From Nocardioides albertanoniae (GTDB taxonomy: Bacteria > Actinomycetota > Actinomycetes > Propionibacteriales > Nocardioidaceae), in the NCBI RefSeq assembly GCF_006716315.1, contig NZ_VFOV01000001.1, positions 2,434,501-2,498,500 on the forward strand: a DNA stretch of 64,000 nucleotides, written 5' to 3'. The notes below the pieces were generated by a model, which did no database searches, was not told the DNA's origin, and worked only from the letters and a program-made list of their open reading frames with translations. Numbering within the stretch: position 1 is the stretch's first letter; each line of letters begins with the position of its first letter. The position numbers and the translations under genes are program-made. This document shows positions 49,189-58,849 of the stretch, piece by piece.

Positions 49189-50744
49189 CGAAGCGACATC
49201 TGCATCTGCTTGGCGTAGTCGTCGAAGGTCTGCTTGCCCTGCGGCCCCATGACCTGCTTCTTCAAGGTGGCGACGTTCTGGGTCTCGGTGTACTTCAGCA
49301 GGCCCTGGTCGCCGTGGCGGGCGCCGACGCCCGACTTCTTCATGCCGCCCGACGGCGTCGACTTGGAGGCGTACGCCGCGGCGAGGCCGTCGTTGATGTT
49401 GACGTTGCCCGACTCGATCCGGGTCGCCACGGCCTGGGCCCGCTTGAAGTCGGTGGTCCACACCGAGGCGTTGAGCCCGTAGTCGGTGTCGTTGGCCAGC
49501 TCGACCGCCTCGTCGAGGGTGGAGTAGGCGTGCAGGGAGACGACCGGCCCGAAGGTCTCGGTGACCCCGTGCTCCATCTCCTTGGTGGTGCCCTCCAGGA
49601 TGGTCGGCTCGAAGAAGGTCGGCCCGATGTCGGGGCGCGCCTTCCCGCCGGTGAGCACGGTGGCGCCCTTGGCGACCGCGTCGTCGACGTGCGACTGCAC
49701 CCGTGCCAGGTGGTCGGGCGAGATCAGTGCTCCGAGGTCGGGCCCGAAGGCGTAGGCGGCCTCGATCCGCATCCCCTCGACGGCGGCCACGAACTTGTCG
49801 CGGAACTCGTCGTACATCGCATCCGGGATGTAGATGCGCTCGATGTGCATGCAGATCTGGCCGGTGTTGCCGAAGACCGCGAACATCGAGCCGGCGACGG
49901 TCTCGTCGATGTCGGCGTCGTCGAGCACGATCATCGGGTTCTTGCCGCCGAGCTCGAGGCAGGCGCCGATCAGGTTGCGGCCGGCCTGTTCGCCGATGAC
50001 CTTGCCGGTGGCGGTCGACCCGGTGAACATCGCATAGTCGACGTTGTCCATCAGGGTCGGGCCGACGTCGGGCCCCTCGCCGCAGACCACCTGGAACAGA
50101 CCCTTGGGCAGGCCCGCCTCCTCGAGCAGCGAGATGCCGAACAGGGGCGAGAGCGCCGTCTTGTTGTCGGGCTTGAGCAGCACCGCGTTGCCGGCCATCA
50201 GCGCCGGGATGGCGTCGGAGAGACCGGTCGCGAACGGGAAGTTCCACGGCGCGATGATGCCGATCAGGCCGCGTGGCGGGTGACGCTCGATCGAGCTCGA
50301 CAGCAGCGGCATCACGCCGGGGCGCGTCTTGTCCTTGAGCAGCTTCGGGGCGCGCTTGAGGTAGTGCGAGATCACCATCGGCGGGTCGCACACCTCCTCG
50401 AACGCGATCCGCCGGGCCTTGCCCGACTCGGCCTGGATGAGGTCGGCGATCTTGTGCTGGTTGCGCAGGATCAGCTCGTGGGCGCGCCTGAAGACCGCCA
50501 GCCGCTCGGGCAGAGGCGTGGCCGCCCACTGGCGCTGAGCTGCCCGCCCGGCCGCGGCCGCCCGCTCCACATCGGCCGGTGAGGACTGGGGCAGCGCCAC
50601 CAGCACCTCGCCGCTGTAGACCTCGGTCAGCTTCCACGACGATCCGGTCGAGGACGGCACCCGTGAGACGAGCTCGTTGAGGATGTCCTCGGTGATCCAG
50701 TCGGGGCGGCGTACGCCTCGGGTGTTGGCGGTCTCGGTGGTCAC
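49161..50744 (-). CDS. Aldehyde dehydrogenase, succinate-semialdehyde dehydrogenase (GabD2)-like
   Basis: 527 residues from GTG 50744 (GGAG 6 bp upstream). ALDH motifs: IIAPWNFPFATGLSDAIPAL, AMFTGSTATGKVIGEQAG, catalytic Glu in CLELGGKNPMIVLDDADIDE, catalytic Cys in FGNTGQICMHIERIYIP and VTETFGPVVSLHAYSTLDEA. The N-terminus RRPDWITEDILNELVSRV is of the GabD2 type. It sits 11 bp after the GMC dehydrogenase in a fadA5-led operon, so an aldehyde from sterol C26 oxidation is a reasonable substrate (inferred). Confidence 0.87.
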   Translation of the reverse strand: MTTETANTRGVRRPDWITEDILNELVSRVPSSTGSSWKLTEVYSGEVLVALPQSSPADVERAAAAGRAAQRQWAATPLPERLAVFRRAHELILRNQHKIADLIQAESGKARRIAFEEVCDPPMVISHYLKRAPKLLKDKTRPGVMPLLSSSIERHPPRGLIGIIAPWNFPFATGLSDAIPALMAGNAVLLKPDNKTALSPLFGISLLEEAGLPKGLFQVVCGEGPDVGPTLMDNVDYAMFTGSTATGKVIGEQAGRNLIGACLELGGKNPMIVLDDADIDETVAGSMFAVFGNTGQICMHIERIYIPDAMYDEFRDKFVAAVEGMRIEAAYAFGPDLGALISPDHLARVQSHVDDAVAKGATVLTGGKARPDIGPTFFEPTILEGTTKEMEHGVTETFGPVVSLHAYSTLDEAVELANDTDYGLNASVWTTDFKRAQAVATRIESGNVNINDGLAAAYASKSTPSGGMKKSGVGARHGDQGLLKYTETQNVATLKKQVMGPQGKQTFDDYAKQMQMSLRWMRKLRIR

Positions 50745-50755
50745 ATCTGCTCCGA

Positions 50756-52375
50756 TCAGCTGTTCTCGAGCACGAAGGCTGCGCAACGGTCACCGATCAT
50801 GACCGCAGGAGCGTTGGTGTTGCCGCCGATGATCGACGGCATGATCGAGGCGTCGGCGACGCGGAGCCCTTCGACGCCGCGTACGCGAAGCTGTGGGTCG
50901 ACCACGGCCCGCTCGTCGACGCCCATCCGGCAGGAGCCGACACCGTGATAGATCGAGGTGGCCCGGTTGGTGACCTCGTCCTTCATCGCCTCGGAGTCGA
51001 TCGCCTTGCCGGGGTGGATCTCGGACTTGACCTGGCCGCCGAAGGCGGAGGAGGCCATGATCTCGCGGATCATCTCGACGCCCTCGAGGAGCACCTGCTT
51101 GTCACCGGGCTCGGCGAGATAGTTGAAGTCGATCAGCGGCGCGGCGCTCGGGTCGGCGTTGCGCAGCCGCAGGGTGCCTCGCGAGCGCGGGTAGATCAGC
51201 GACGACATCACCGTCAGCGCGGCCCGTGGGTCGACGTCGTGGCGGATCGGTGCGTCCTGGTTGGGGGACGGGTAGGCCCACGGGAGCACGTGCAGCTGCA
51301 GGTCGGGTACGTCGGTGGCCTGCGACGTACGCACGAACCCGACCGTCTCGAAGACGGTGTGACCGAGGATCGACTTGCCGACAGTCTGCTCCTTGAGCAC
51401 GGCCTTGGCGAAGTAGCCAGCCGTGCCGTGGTGGATCGCGGAGGGCATCTCCCAGGTGGTGGGCACGAACATGTGGTCGTGCAGGTTGTCGCCGACCGGC
51501 AGGTCGTGGAGGGTGCTGATCCCGTGCTCGGCCAGGTGGTCGGGGTGCCCGATCCCGGAGAGCATCAGCAGCTGCGGTGAGCCGAAGACGCCCGCCGAGA
51601 CGATGACCTCCTTGGTGGCCGAGATCGTCTGCGGTCCCCGCTTCGTGGTGATCTCGACCCCACGCGCACGGCCGCCCTCGATCACGATGCGACTCACGTG
51701 CACGCTGGTGAGCGTGGTCAGGCTCGGCAGGTCCTGGTCGTGGAGGTAGCCACGCGAGGTCGAGTAGCGCAGGCCGTCGATGCCGCTCTGCTGGAAGGTC
51801 GAGACACCCTCCTGCTCGGCGCCGTTGTAGTCGTCGAGCACCTTGACGTCCAAGGTCTGCGAGGTCGCCTGCTGGAAGGTCAGCGACGCCTCGGTCGGTC
51901 GCGGGTGCTTCATGACCTTGATCGGCCCGCCCACGCCGCGGAAGTCGGAGGAGCCGCCGTCGTAGTCCTCGATGCCTCGGTAGACGTCGTTGACCGTGTC
52001 GGCGTCCCAACCGGTGTTGCCCTCGGCGGCCCAGGCGTCGTAGTTGGCCCGGTTGCCACGCACCCACAGGAGTCCGTTGACGGAGGACGACCCGCCGAGC
52101 ACCTTGCCGCGCGGCTGGGGGAGCTCGCGGTTGCGGGCGTGCTGCTGGGGCACGGTGTGGTAACCCCAGTCGACCAGCTTCTTCAACCGCGGCTCGGCGT
52201 GCAGCGGCCCGATCATCCCGGGCTTGGTGACCAGGTAGTTGTGCTTGTCGCGCTTGCCGGCCTCGAGCAGGATGACCGACTTGCCCGCGGCCGCGAGCCG
52301 TCCGGCGACGGCACAGCCGGCCGATCCCGCCCCGACGACCACGTACTCGGCCTCGGTGATCTTCTCTCGTGCCAT
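50756..52375 (-). CDS. GMC-family FAD alcohol dehydrogenase
   Basis: 539 residues, ATG at 52375, one base after the fadA5 stop. GMC oxidoreductase: YVVVGAGSAGCAVAGRLAAA (FAD), signature PRGKVLGGSSSVNGLLWVRG, second signature VSAGVFGSPQLLMLSGIG and C-terminal SIYHGVGSCRMGVDERAVV with the catalytic His, followed by GLRVADASIMPSIIGGNTNA. The family oxidises primary or secondary alcohols such as choline. It is not of the cholesterol-oxidase (ChoD) type. Context with cyp125 and an ALDH suggests oxidation of a sterol side-chain alcohol. Confidence 0.88.
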   Translation of the reverse strand: MAREKITEAEYVVVGAGSAGCAVAGRLAAAGKSVILLEAGKRDKHNYLVTKPGMIGPLHAEPRLKKLVDWGYHTVPQQHARNRELPQPRGKVLGGSSSVNGLLWVRGNRANYDAWAAEGNTGWDADTVNDVYRGIEDYDGGSSDFRGVGGPIKVMKHPRPTEASLTFQQATSQTLDVKVLDDYNGAEQEGVSTFQQSGIDGLRYSTSRGYLHDQDLPSLTTLTSVHVSRIVIEGGRARGVEITTKRGPQTISATKEVIVSAGVFGSPQLLMLSGIGHPDHLAEHGISTLHDLPVGDNLHDHMFVPTTWEMPSAIHHGTAGYFAKAVLKEQTVGKSILGHTVFETVGFVRTSQATDVPDLQLHVLPWAYPSPNQDAPIRHDVDPRAALTVMSSLIYPRSRGTLRLRNADPSAAPLIDFNYLAEPGDKQVLLEGVEMIREIMASSAFGGQVKSEIHPGKAIDSEAMKDEVTNRATSIYHGVGSCRMGVDERAVVDPQLRVRGVEGLRVADASIMPSIIGGNTNAPAVMIGDRCAAFVLENS

Positions 52376-52376
52376 C

Positions 52377-53687
<1,311 letters not shown>

Positions 53688-53711
53688 CTACAGCAGAAGG
53701 AGCACCCCGCC

Positions 53712-54935
53712 GTGACCGCTCTCCCCGTGGACTTCGATCCGACTGATCCTGTGCTCAACGAAGAGCGCGTGCCGCTTCAGGAGTTCCTCGAGCTGCGCAA
53801 GACCGCTCCGGTGTGGTGGGTCGAGCAGACGCCGGAAGCCCGCGCGGGCTTCCTCGACACCGGCTTCTGGGCGGTGAGCAAGCACGAGGACATCCTCGCC
53901 GTCTCCAAGGACAGCGAGAACTTCGGCACCAACGAGAACGGCGTGATCATCCGTTTCGCGCCCGACATGACCCGCGAGCAGGTCGAGCTGCAGCGCGCGA
54001 TGCTCATCCACCACGACGCCCCCGACCACACCAAGCTGCGCCAGATCATCAGCCGCGGCTTCACCCCGCGCGCGATCAACGCGCTCAAGGAGCGCCTGGT
54101 CGAGCGAGCCAACAACATCGTCGACGACGCCCTGGCCAAAGGTGAGGGCGACTTCGTCTCCGAGGTCGCCGCCGAGCTTCCGCTGCAGGCGATCGCCGAG
54201 CTCCTCGGCGTGCCGCAGGAGGACCGCCGCAAGCTCTTCGACTGGTCCAACCAGATGCTCGCCTACGACGACCCGGAGTACGACGCCGACCCCGAGGCCG
54301 CCTCGATCGAGATCCTGACATACGCGATGACGCTGGCCGCCGAGCGCAAGGCCGACCCGCAGGACGACATCATCTCCAAGCTCATCAACGCCGAGCTCGA
54401 GGGCGGGGCGCTGGGCGAGGACGAGTTCGGCTTCTTCGTGATCCTGCTGGCCGTCGCCGGCAACGAGACCACCCGCAACGCGATCTCCCACGGTATGCAG
54501 GCCTTCTTCGACAACCCCGACCAGTGGGAGCTGTGGAAGAAGGAGCGTCCCGACACGATGGTCGACGAGGTGATCCGCTGGGCCACCCCGGTGACCGTCT
54601 TCCAGCGTACGGCCCTCAATGACGTCGAGGTCGGCGGCCAGCTGGTCAAGAAGGGCCAGCGCGTCGGCATCTTCTACGCCTCCGGCAACCACGACGAGGA
54701 CGTCTACGACGACCCCGACACCTTCGACATCACCCGCGAGCACAACCCCCACCTCGCCTTCGGCGGCCACGGCGCCCACTACTGCATCGGCGCCAACCTG
54801 GCCCGGATGGAGGTGCGGATCATGTTCGACGTGATCGCCGACCGGATGCCCGACCTCAAGCCCAACGGCGCCGCGCGCCGGCTGCGCCACTCCTGGATCA
54901 ACGGCATCAAGGAGCTGCCGGTCACCTACGCCTGA
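53712..54935 (+). CDS. cyp125: CYP125, steroid C26-monooxygenase
   Basis: 407 residues from GTG 53712 with AAGGAG 10 bp before; a GTG at 53676 is weaker. CYP125 features: LRKTAPVWWVEQTPEARAGF, ENGVIIRFAPDMTREQVELQ, LRQIISRGFTPRAINALKER, ELPLQAIAELLGVPQEDRRK, I-helix VILLAVAGNETTRNAISHGM, VIRWATPVTVFQRTALNDVE and heme loop HLAFGGHGAHYCIGANLARM. It hydroxylates C26 of cholesterol/cholestenone and can carry it to the acid. Its last 10 bases overlap the convergent gene at 54926. Confidence 0.95.
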   Translation: MTALPVDFDPTDPVLNEERVPLQEFLELRKTAPVWWVEQTPEARAGFLDTGFWAVSKHEDILAVSKDSENFGTNENGVIIRFAPDMTREQVELQRAMLIHHDAPDHTKLRQIISRGFTPRAINALKERLVERANNIVDDALAKGEGDFVSEVAAELPLQAIAELLGVPQEDRRKLFDWSNQMLAYDDPEYDADPEAASIEILTYAMTLAAERKADPQDDIISKLINAELEGGALGEDEFGFFVILLAVAGNETTRNAISHGMQAFFDNPDQWELWKKERPDTMVDEVIRWATPVTVFQRTALNDVEVGGQLVKKGQRVGIFYASGNHDEDVYDDPDTFDITREHNPHLAFGGHGAHYCIGANLARMEVRIMFDVIADRMPDLKPNGAARRLRHSWINGIKELPVTYA

Positions 54936-55432
54936 TCGGGGAGCCTCACGTTGGAGAAGTGGGGCCGGCGGAACGGATACTCCGCCGGCACCCACTTCTT
55001 CAGTGCTTCATAGACCCCCTCGTAGAGCCCCTGCTCGTAGGCCTCGGTGGTCACCCACCAGCTCACGTCGACGTCGTACGCCGCCAGCTCCTCGCTCAGG
55101 TCCTGCCGCACGCCGAGCGGGTAGAGATAGGCGCACCCGACGTAGCCCAGATCGGGCGTCGAGAGGACGTAGGAGAACGACTTGCTCTCCTTCCACTCGC
55201 CCTCGTGCCAGACGAGGTCGACGTAGTCGTCCTCCTCCGACGTCGGTCCCTCCGGCCAGCCGCCGCCCCGCGTCGCGTTGATCAGCTCGCGGTCGTCGTT
55301 GATCGCGCGTACGTCATCGGCGAGGCACTCGCGCGCCAGCGGCGTCGCGCGCAGGTCGCCGTGGGTGAGCACCTTCGGCGCCTCGAACCCTTCCGGTAGG
55401 ACCAGCAGCTTGCTCAGGCCTGAGTGGGTCAT
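54926..55432 (-). CDS. Conserved protein, possible GNAT-fold acetyltransferase
   Basis: 168 residues from ATG 55432; a GTG at 55438 adds two. The segment DDYVDLVWHEGEWKESKSFS then YVLSTPDLGYVGCAYLYPLG looks like strands beta2-beta4 of a GNAT acetyltransferase, and DVSWWVTTEAYEQGLYEGVY resembles the acetyl-CoA-binding region. No typical Q/RxxGxG/A loop is seen, so the assignment is tentative. The start codon is directly preceded by a long hairpin (55433-55498) and has no ribosome site. Its stop overlaps the end of cyp125 by 10 bp. Confidence 0.55.
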   Translation of the reverse strand: MTHSGLSKLLVLPEGFEAPKVLTHGDLRATPLARECLADDVRAINDDRELINATRGGGWPEGPTSEEDDYVDLVWHEGEWKESKSFSYVLSTPDLGYVGCAYLYPLGVRQDLSEELAAYDVDVSWWVTTEAYEQGLYEGVYEALKKWVPAEYPFRRPHFSNVRLPDQA

Positions 55433-55498
55433 GCACACAGAGGTTACGGGTGTGACAGATGAGGTGGCCCATCCGTCACACCCGTAACGACTGTGTGC
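55433..55498. repeat. Long hairpin abutting a start codon
   Basis: GTTACGGGTGTGAC (55443-55456) pairs perfectly with GTCACACCCGTAAC (55475-55488). Beyond a 2-base mismatch, 8 more pairs form (55433-55440 with 55491-55498), and GATG/CATC adds pairs in the loop. It fills the gap between the ltp3 stop and the ATG of the next leftward gene, so it may end the ltp operon and/or hide the start codon. Confidence 0.8.
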
Positions 55499-55501
55499 GG
55501 G

Positions 55502-56665
55502 TCAGTTCGAGGGCGGCTGCGATCCCACGACCCACATCGAGAAGAACTGCGACCCGCCGCCGTAGGCGTGGCCGAGCGCGCGGTGGGCGCCGTCGACCTG
55601 GTGCTCGCCGGCGCGGCCGCGGACCTGGAGGGCGGCCTCGGCGAAGCGGAGCATGCCGGAGGCGCCGATGGGGTTGGAGGAGAGCACGCCACCGCTCATG
55701 TTGATCGGCAGGCTGCCGCCGATCGCGGTCTCCCCGGCCTCGGTGAGCTTCCAGCCCGCGCCCTCGGGCGCGAAGCCGAGGTTCTCGATCCACATCGGCT
55801 CGAACCACGCGAACGGCACGTAGATCTCGGCGCAGTCGATCTCGCGCGCGGGGTCGGTGATGCCGGTGGCCTTCCACAGTGCGGCCGCGGCGTCACGCCC
55901 GGCCTGCGGGTTGACCTGGTCGCGCTCGGCGGCGCTGGTGGGCTCCGAGCGCATCACGGTGCCGTGGATCCAGGCGGGGGAGTCGTAGGTCTTGGCGACG
56001 TCCTCGGCGGCGATGACCATCGCGCAGGCGCCGTCGGAGGACGGGCAGGTCTCGTCATAGTGGATGGGGTCCCAGAGCATCTGCGAGGCCAGCACCGACT
56101 CGACCGTGGTGCCCTCGTTGTGCAGGTGGGCGTAGGGGTTCTTGAGCGCGTTGGTGCGGTCCTTGGCCGCGACGATGGCGCCGATGTGCGAAGGGGCGTT
56201 CGCGCGGCGGATGTAGGAGCGTACGTGCGGGGCGAAGTAGCCGCCCGCGCCGGCGTGGACCGGCATCACGAACGGCACCGGCACAGAGAGCGCCCACATC
56301 GCGTTCGACTCCGACTGCTTCTCGAAGGCGACGGTGAGGACGCGCTTGTGGACGCCGGCCTGCACCAGCGAGGAGGCCACGATGGCGGTCGAGCCGCCGA
56401 CCGATCCGGCCGTGTGCACACGGAGCAGCGGCTTGCCGGCCGCTCCGAGCGCCTCGGCGAGATAGAGCTCGGGCATCATGACGCCCTCGAACAGGTCAGG
56501 TGCCTTGCCGATGACGATGGCGTCGACCTCGTCGAGGGTCAGTCCAGCGTCCTCGAGGGCGCGGTCCATGGCCTCACGGCACAGCCCGGCCATCGAGAGG
56601 TCCTCACGCTTGGCGCGGTGGTGGGTCTGGCCGATCCCGATCACGGCGGCTGGGGTCTTGCCCAT
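55502..56665 (-). CDS. ltp3: Ltp3-like thiolase-fold protein (SCP-x type)
   Basis: 387 residues, ATG at 56665 inside the ltp4 stop (ATGA). Thiolase-like fold with VIGIGQTHHRAKREDLSMAG, VDAIVIGKAPDLFEGVM, LRVHTAGSVGGSTAIVASSL (no Cys at the usual nucleophile place), SSDGACAMVIAAEDVA and INMSGGVLSSNPIGASGMLR. Rv3523 (Ltp3) has this length and order next to Ltp4. The family includes steroid side-chain aldolases/thiolases; exact substrate unknown. Confidence 0.85.
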   Translation of the reverse strand: MGKTPAAVIGIGQTHHRAKREDLSMAGLCREAMDRALEDAGLTLDEVDAIVIGKAPDLFEGVMMPELYLAEALGAAGKPLLRVHTAGSVGGSTAIVASSLVQAGVHKRVLTVAFEKQSESNAMWALSVPVPFVMPVHAGAGGYFAPHVRSYIRRANAPSHIGAIVAAKDRTNALKNPYAHLHNEGTTVESVLASQMLWDPIHYDETCPSSDGACAMVIAAEDVAKTYDSPAWIHGTVMRSEPTSAAERDQVNPQAGRDAAAALWKATGITDPAREIDCAEIYVPFAWFEPMWIENLGFAPEGAGWKLTEAGETAIGGSLPINMSGGVLSSNPIGASGMLRFAEAALQVRGRAGEHQVDGAHRALGHAYGGGSQFFSMWVVGSQPPSN

Positions 56666-57720
56666 CAGTTTCGTCCTTCCATCACGCACACGAGGTTCTG
56701 CTGCAGTGCGGGCCCGCTGGTCGCGTGACCGAGCACCTTGTCGGCGGAGCCGTCCCAGATCTGCTTGGCGGCCTCACCGATCCGGATCGCACCGGCGCTG
56801 AACATCGGGTTGGCGGCCAGCGCCCCACCCGAGGGACTGATCCGCACGTCGTTGCCCAGCCCGAGCGCGGAGCGCAGGACCAGCTCCTGGTGGCTGAAGG
56901 GGGCGTGCAGCTCCGCCACCTGGACGCCGGCGGTGCCGCCCGCGGCGGCGACGGCACGCTCGGCCGAACCAGAGCTCGTCAGGTCGCGGGTGCCGAGGTG
57001 GAGCCCGTCGGAGCTGTGCGCGATCCCGGAGATCCAGGCCGGGCGCTGGTTGGCCTCGCGCGCCCGGTCGCCTGCGGCAAGCACGATCGCGGCCGCGCCG
57101 TCGGTGACCGGCGCGCAGTCGTGCTTGCGCAGCGGGTCGGCGAACATCGGCCGGGCGAGCAGCTCCTCGACCGAGGAGCCACCGGCACGCACGGCGTACT
57201 CGTTCTTCTCCGCATCCGTCAGGGAGCGGTTGACCACCTCGGCCAGCGCGGCCTCGTCCCAGAGCCCGGCGTCGAGCCCGGCGCGCGCCTGGAGCGCAGC
57301 CAGCGAGACCGTGTCGGGCCACAGGGGAGTCATCGTGTAGGGGTCGAGCTGCAGCGCCAGGGTGCGGCGCAGCACGCCGGCCGACGCCTTCCCGAAGCCG
57401 AAGACCAGCGCGGTGTCGACCTCGCCGGTCTGGATCTTGAGCCACGCCTCGTAGAGCGCCCAGGCGGCGTCCATCTCGACGTGCGACTCGTTGACCGGCG
57501 GCAGCACCCCGATCGCATCGATCGCGCTCACGAACGAGAACGACCGGCCGGCCAGGTAGTCGGAGGAGCCGGAGCACCAGAACCCGATGTCCTTCTTCGC
57601 CCATCCGGTCTGCTCGTAGCACTCGGCCAGGATCGGTACGAGCAGCTCGGCCATGCTCGGTGACCCGTCGAAGTCCTTCATCTGTCGCTGGGCGAACCCG
57701 ACGACGGCTGTCTCTCTCAT
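56665..57720 (-). CDS. ltp4: Ltp4-like thiolase-fold protein
   Basis: 351 residues, ATG at 57720 with GAGAGG upstream. Thiolase-fold: ETAVVGFAQRQMKDFDGSPS, WCSGSSDYLAGRSFSFVSAI, NESHVEMDAAWALYEAWLKI, APVTDGAAAIVLAAGDRA and SPSGGALAANPMFSAGAIRI. No nucleophilic Cys is visible in the usual place. Rv3522 (Ltp4) has the same length and neighbours. Ltp4 has been linked to removal of the last side-chain carbons in bile-acid-like and sitosterol side chains; that is not provable here. It overlaps ltp3 and follows the DUF35 protein. Confidence 0.85.
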   Translation of the reverse strand: MRETAVVGFAQRQMKDFDGSPSMAELLVPILAECYEQTGWAKKDIGFWCSGSSDYLAGRSFSFVSAIDAIGVLPPVNESHVEMDAAWALYEAWLKIQTGEVDTALVFGFGKASAGVLRRTLALQLDPYTMTPLWPDTVSLAALQARAGLDAGLWDEAALAEVVNRSLTDAEKNEYAVRAGGSSVEELLARPMFADPLRKHDCAPVTDGAAAIVLAAGDRAREANQRPAWISGIAHSSDGLHLGTRDLTSSGSAERAVAAAGGTAGVQVAELHAPFSHQELVLRSALGLGNDVRISPSGGALAANPMFSAGAIRIGEAAKQIWDGSADKVLGHATSGPALQQNLVCVMEGRN

Positions 57721-57748
57721 GCGCGGCCTCTCATCGATTCGTCGCGGG

Positions 57749-58702
57749 TCACAGGTGGTGCTTGTAGCTGTCGAAGTCCGCGTCCGGCTCGTCGGCCGGC
57801 GCGAAGTGGCTGATGTTCTCGATGCTCGTGCCCCACTCATCGCGCGGGCGCCAGACGGCCTCGACCCGCATCCCCATCCGGACCTCCTCGGCCGGGATGT
57901 CGAGGATCAGGTGCTGCAGCGCGATGTCGGCGCCGTCGAGGAGGACGTACGCCGAGACGTAGGGCGGCTTGATCTTCTGCCCGAGGAAGGGGACGTTGAC
58001 GACGCAGAAGGTGGTCACCGTGCCCACCTGGGCGAGCTCGACCTCCTCGGAGGTCGGCACGCCGTCGGTGGGGCAGGCGCCGCGCGGTGGCACGTAGACC
58101 TTCTTGCACTGCGGACAGCGCTGGCCGAGGATCCGGCCCTCGGCGAGGCCGCGGAAGAACGCCGACTCCTCGGGGGAGGCCGCGTAGCTGTAGTCGAGGC
58201 TGACCGGGGTGATGATCCGGTCGACGTCCTCGTTCCCGGGCTCGCCGGTGGCGCCGCCGCTGTCTCCGCCGTCGTCGGGCACGAAGACCAGGTCGTTGAC
58301 CGACCCGGTGCGCTGCTCCGCCCAGCGGGCGCGCACCTTCATCCCGGTCTCGATCTCGGCCGCCGAGGCCACGTCGACCGCGTGCAGCCACCCGGTGTCG
58401 GCACCGTCGACGGTGACCAGGGCGTACGCGAACGGGCGGTCGAACGGCTGGCCGGCGACCGGCTCGCTGACCCAGGTCCACGACGTCACCGTGCCGGTGT
58501 CGGGCAGGTCGACGAACTCGGTCACCGCCTGGTGGGAGACGGGGTCGTACTCGGGCGGGGGCACGGCGACCCGGCCGTCGGCGAGACGTCCGCCCACGAC
58601 GGTGGCGTCGCGCAGCCCGGTGAGGAAGCGGCCGATCACCGGACCGGTCGACCTGGTGTAGTCGAAGGCGACCGTCACGGGTGCCTGCAGGGTGCGGCTC
58701 AT
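57749..58702 (-). CDS. Double-DUF35 OB-fold protein (Rv3521 type), Ltp partner
   Basis: 317 residues, ATG at 58702. Two OB-fold/DUF35 halves: the first (about 1-150) lacks the zinc ribbon; the second (about 155-317) has RCPQCKKVYVPPRGACPTDG with three or four metal-binding Cys, then VGTVTTFCVVNVPFLGQKIK and SAYVLLDGADIALQHLILDI. DUF35 proteins hold thiolase-fold Ltp aldolases, so this should partner Ltp3/Ltp4 downstream. It is divergent from the LLM gene across a perfect KstR box. Confidence 0.85.
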   Translation of the reverse strand: MSRTLQAPVTVAFDYTRSTGPVIGRFLTGLRDATVVGGRLADGRVAVPPPEYDPVSHQAVTEFVDLPDTGTVTSWTWVSEPVAGQPFDRPFAYALVTVDGADTGWLHAVDVASAAEIETGMKVRARWAEQRTGSVNDLVFVPDDGGDSGGATGEPGNEDVDRIITPVSLDYSYAASPEESAFFRGLAEGRILGQRCPQCKKVYVPPRGACPTDGVPTSEEVELAQVGTVTTFCVVNVPFLGQKIKPPYVSAYVLLDGADIALQHLILDIPAEEVRMGMRVEAVWRPRDEWGTSIENISHFAPADEPDADFDSYKHHL

Positions 58703-58794
58703 GCGGTCACCGCCCTCGCTGGAGCGCCTGGACACGGAGGTGGCGGCAAGGGGGTTTCGGGGGTCACTCGCTGGCGCTCGGTCATGACAGAAAG

Positions 58795-58812
58795 TGAAAC
58801 ACGTTCTACTAT
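58795..58812. promoter_or_regulatory. KstR operator between DUF35 and LLM genes
   Basis: TGAAACACGTTCTA (58795-58808) is perfect and its last TA opens the -10 TACTAT (58807-58812) for the rightward LLM gene. The leftward ltp operon start is 92 bp away. Confidence 0.9.
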
Positions 58813-58849
58813 TGGCCACAACCCGTACGAGGCGACGAAGGAGTCACAG

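Noticed and set aside
49189..50793. Upstream extension of the 436-residue unknown protein to 971 codons
   Set aside because: The added part is a shifted reading of the ALDH gene; the ATG at 49188 gives a sensible start.
57653..58849. N-terminal extension of the F420 oxidoreductase to 746 codons
   Set aside because: It is antisense to the DUF35 gene and passes through the KstR promoter; the GTG at 58850 has a good ribosome site.
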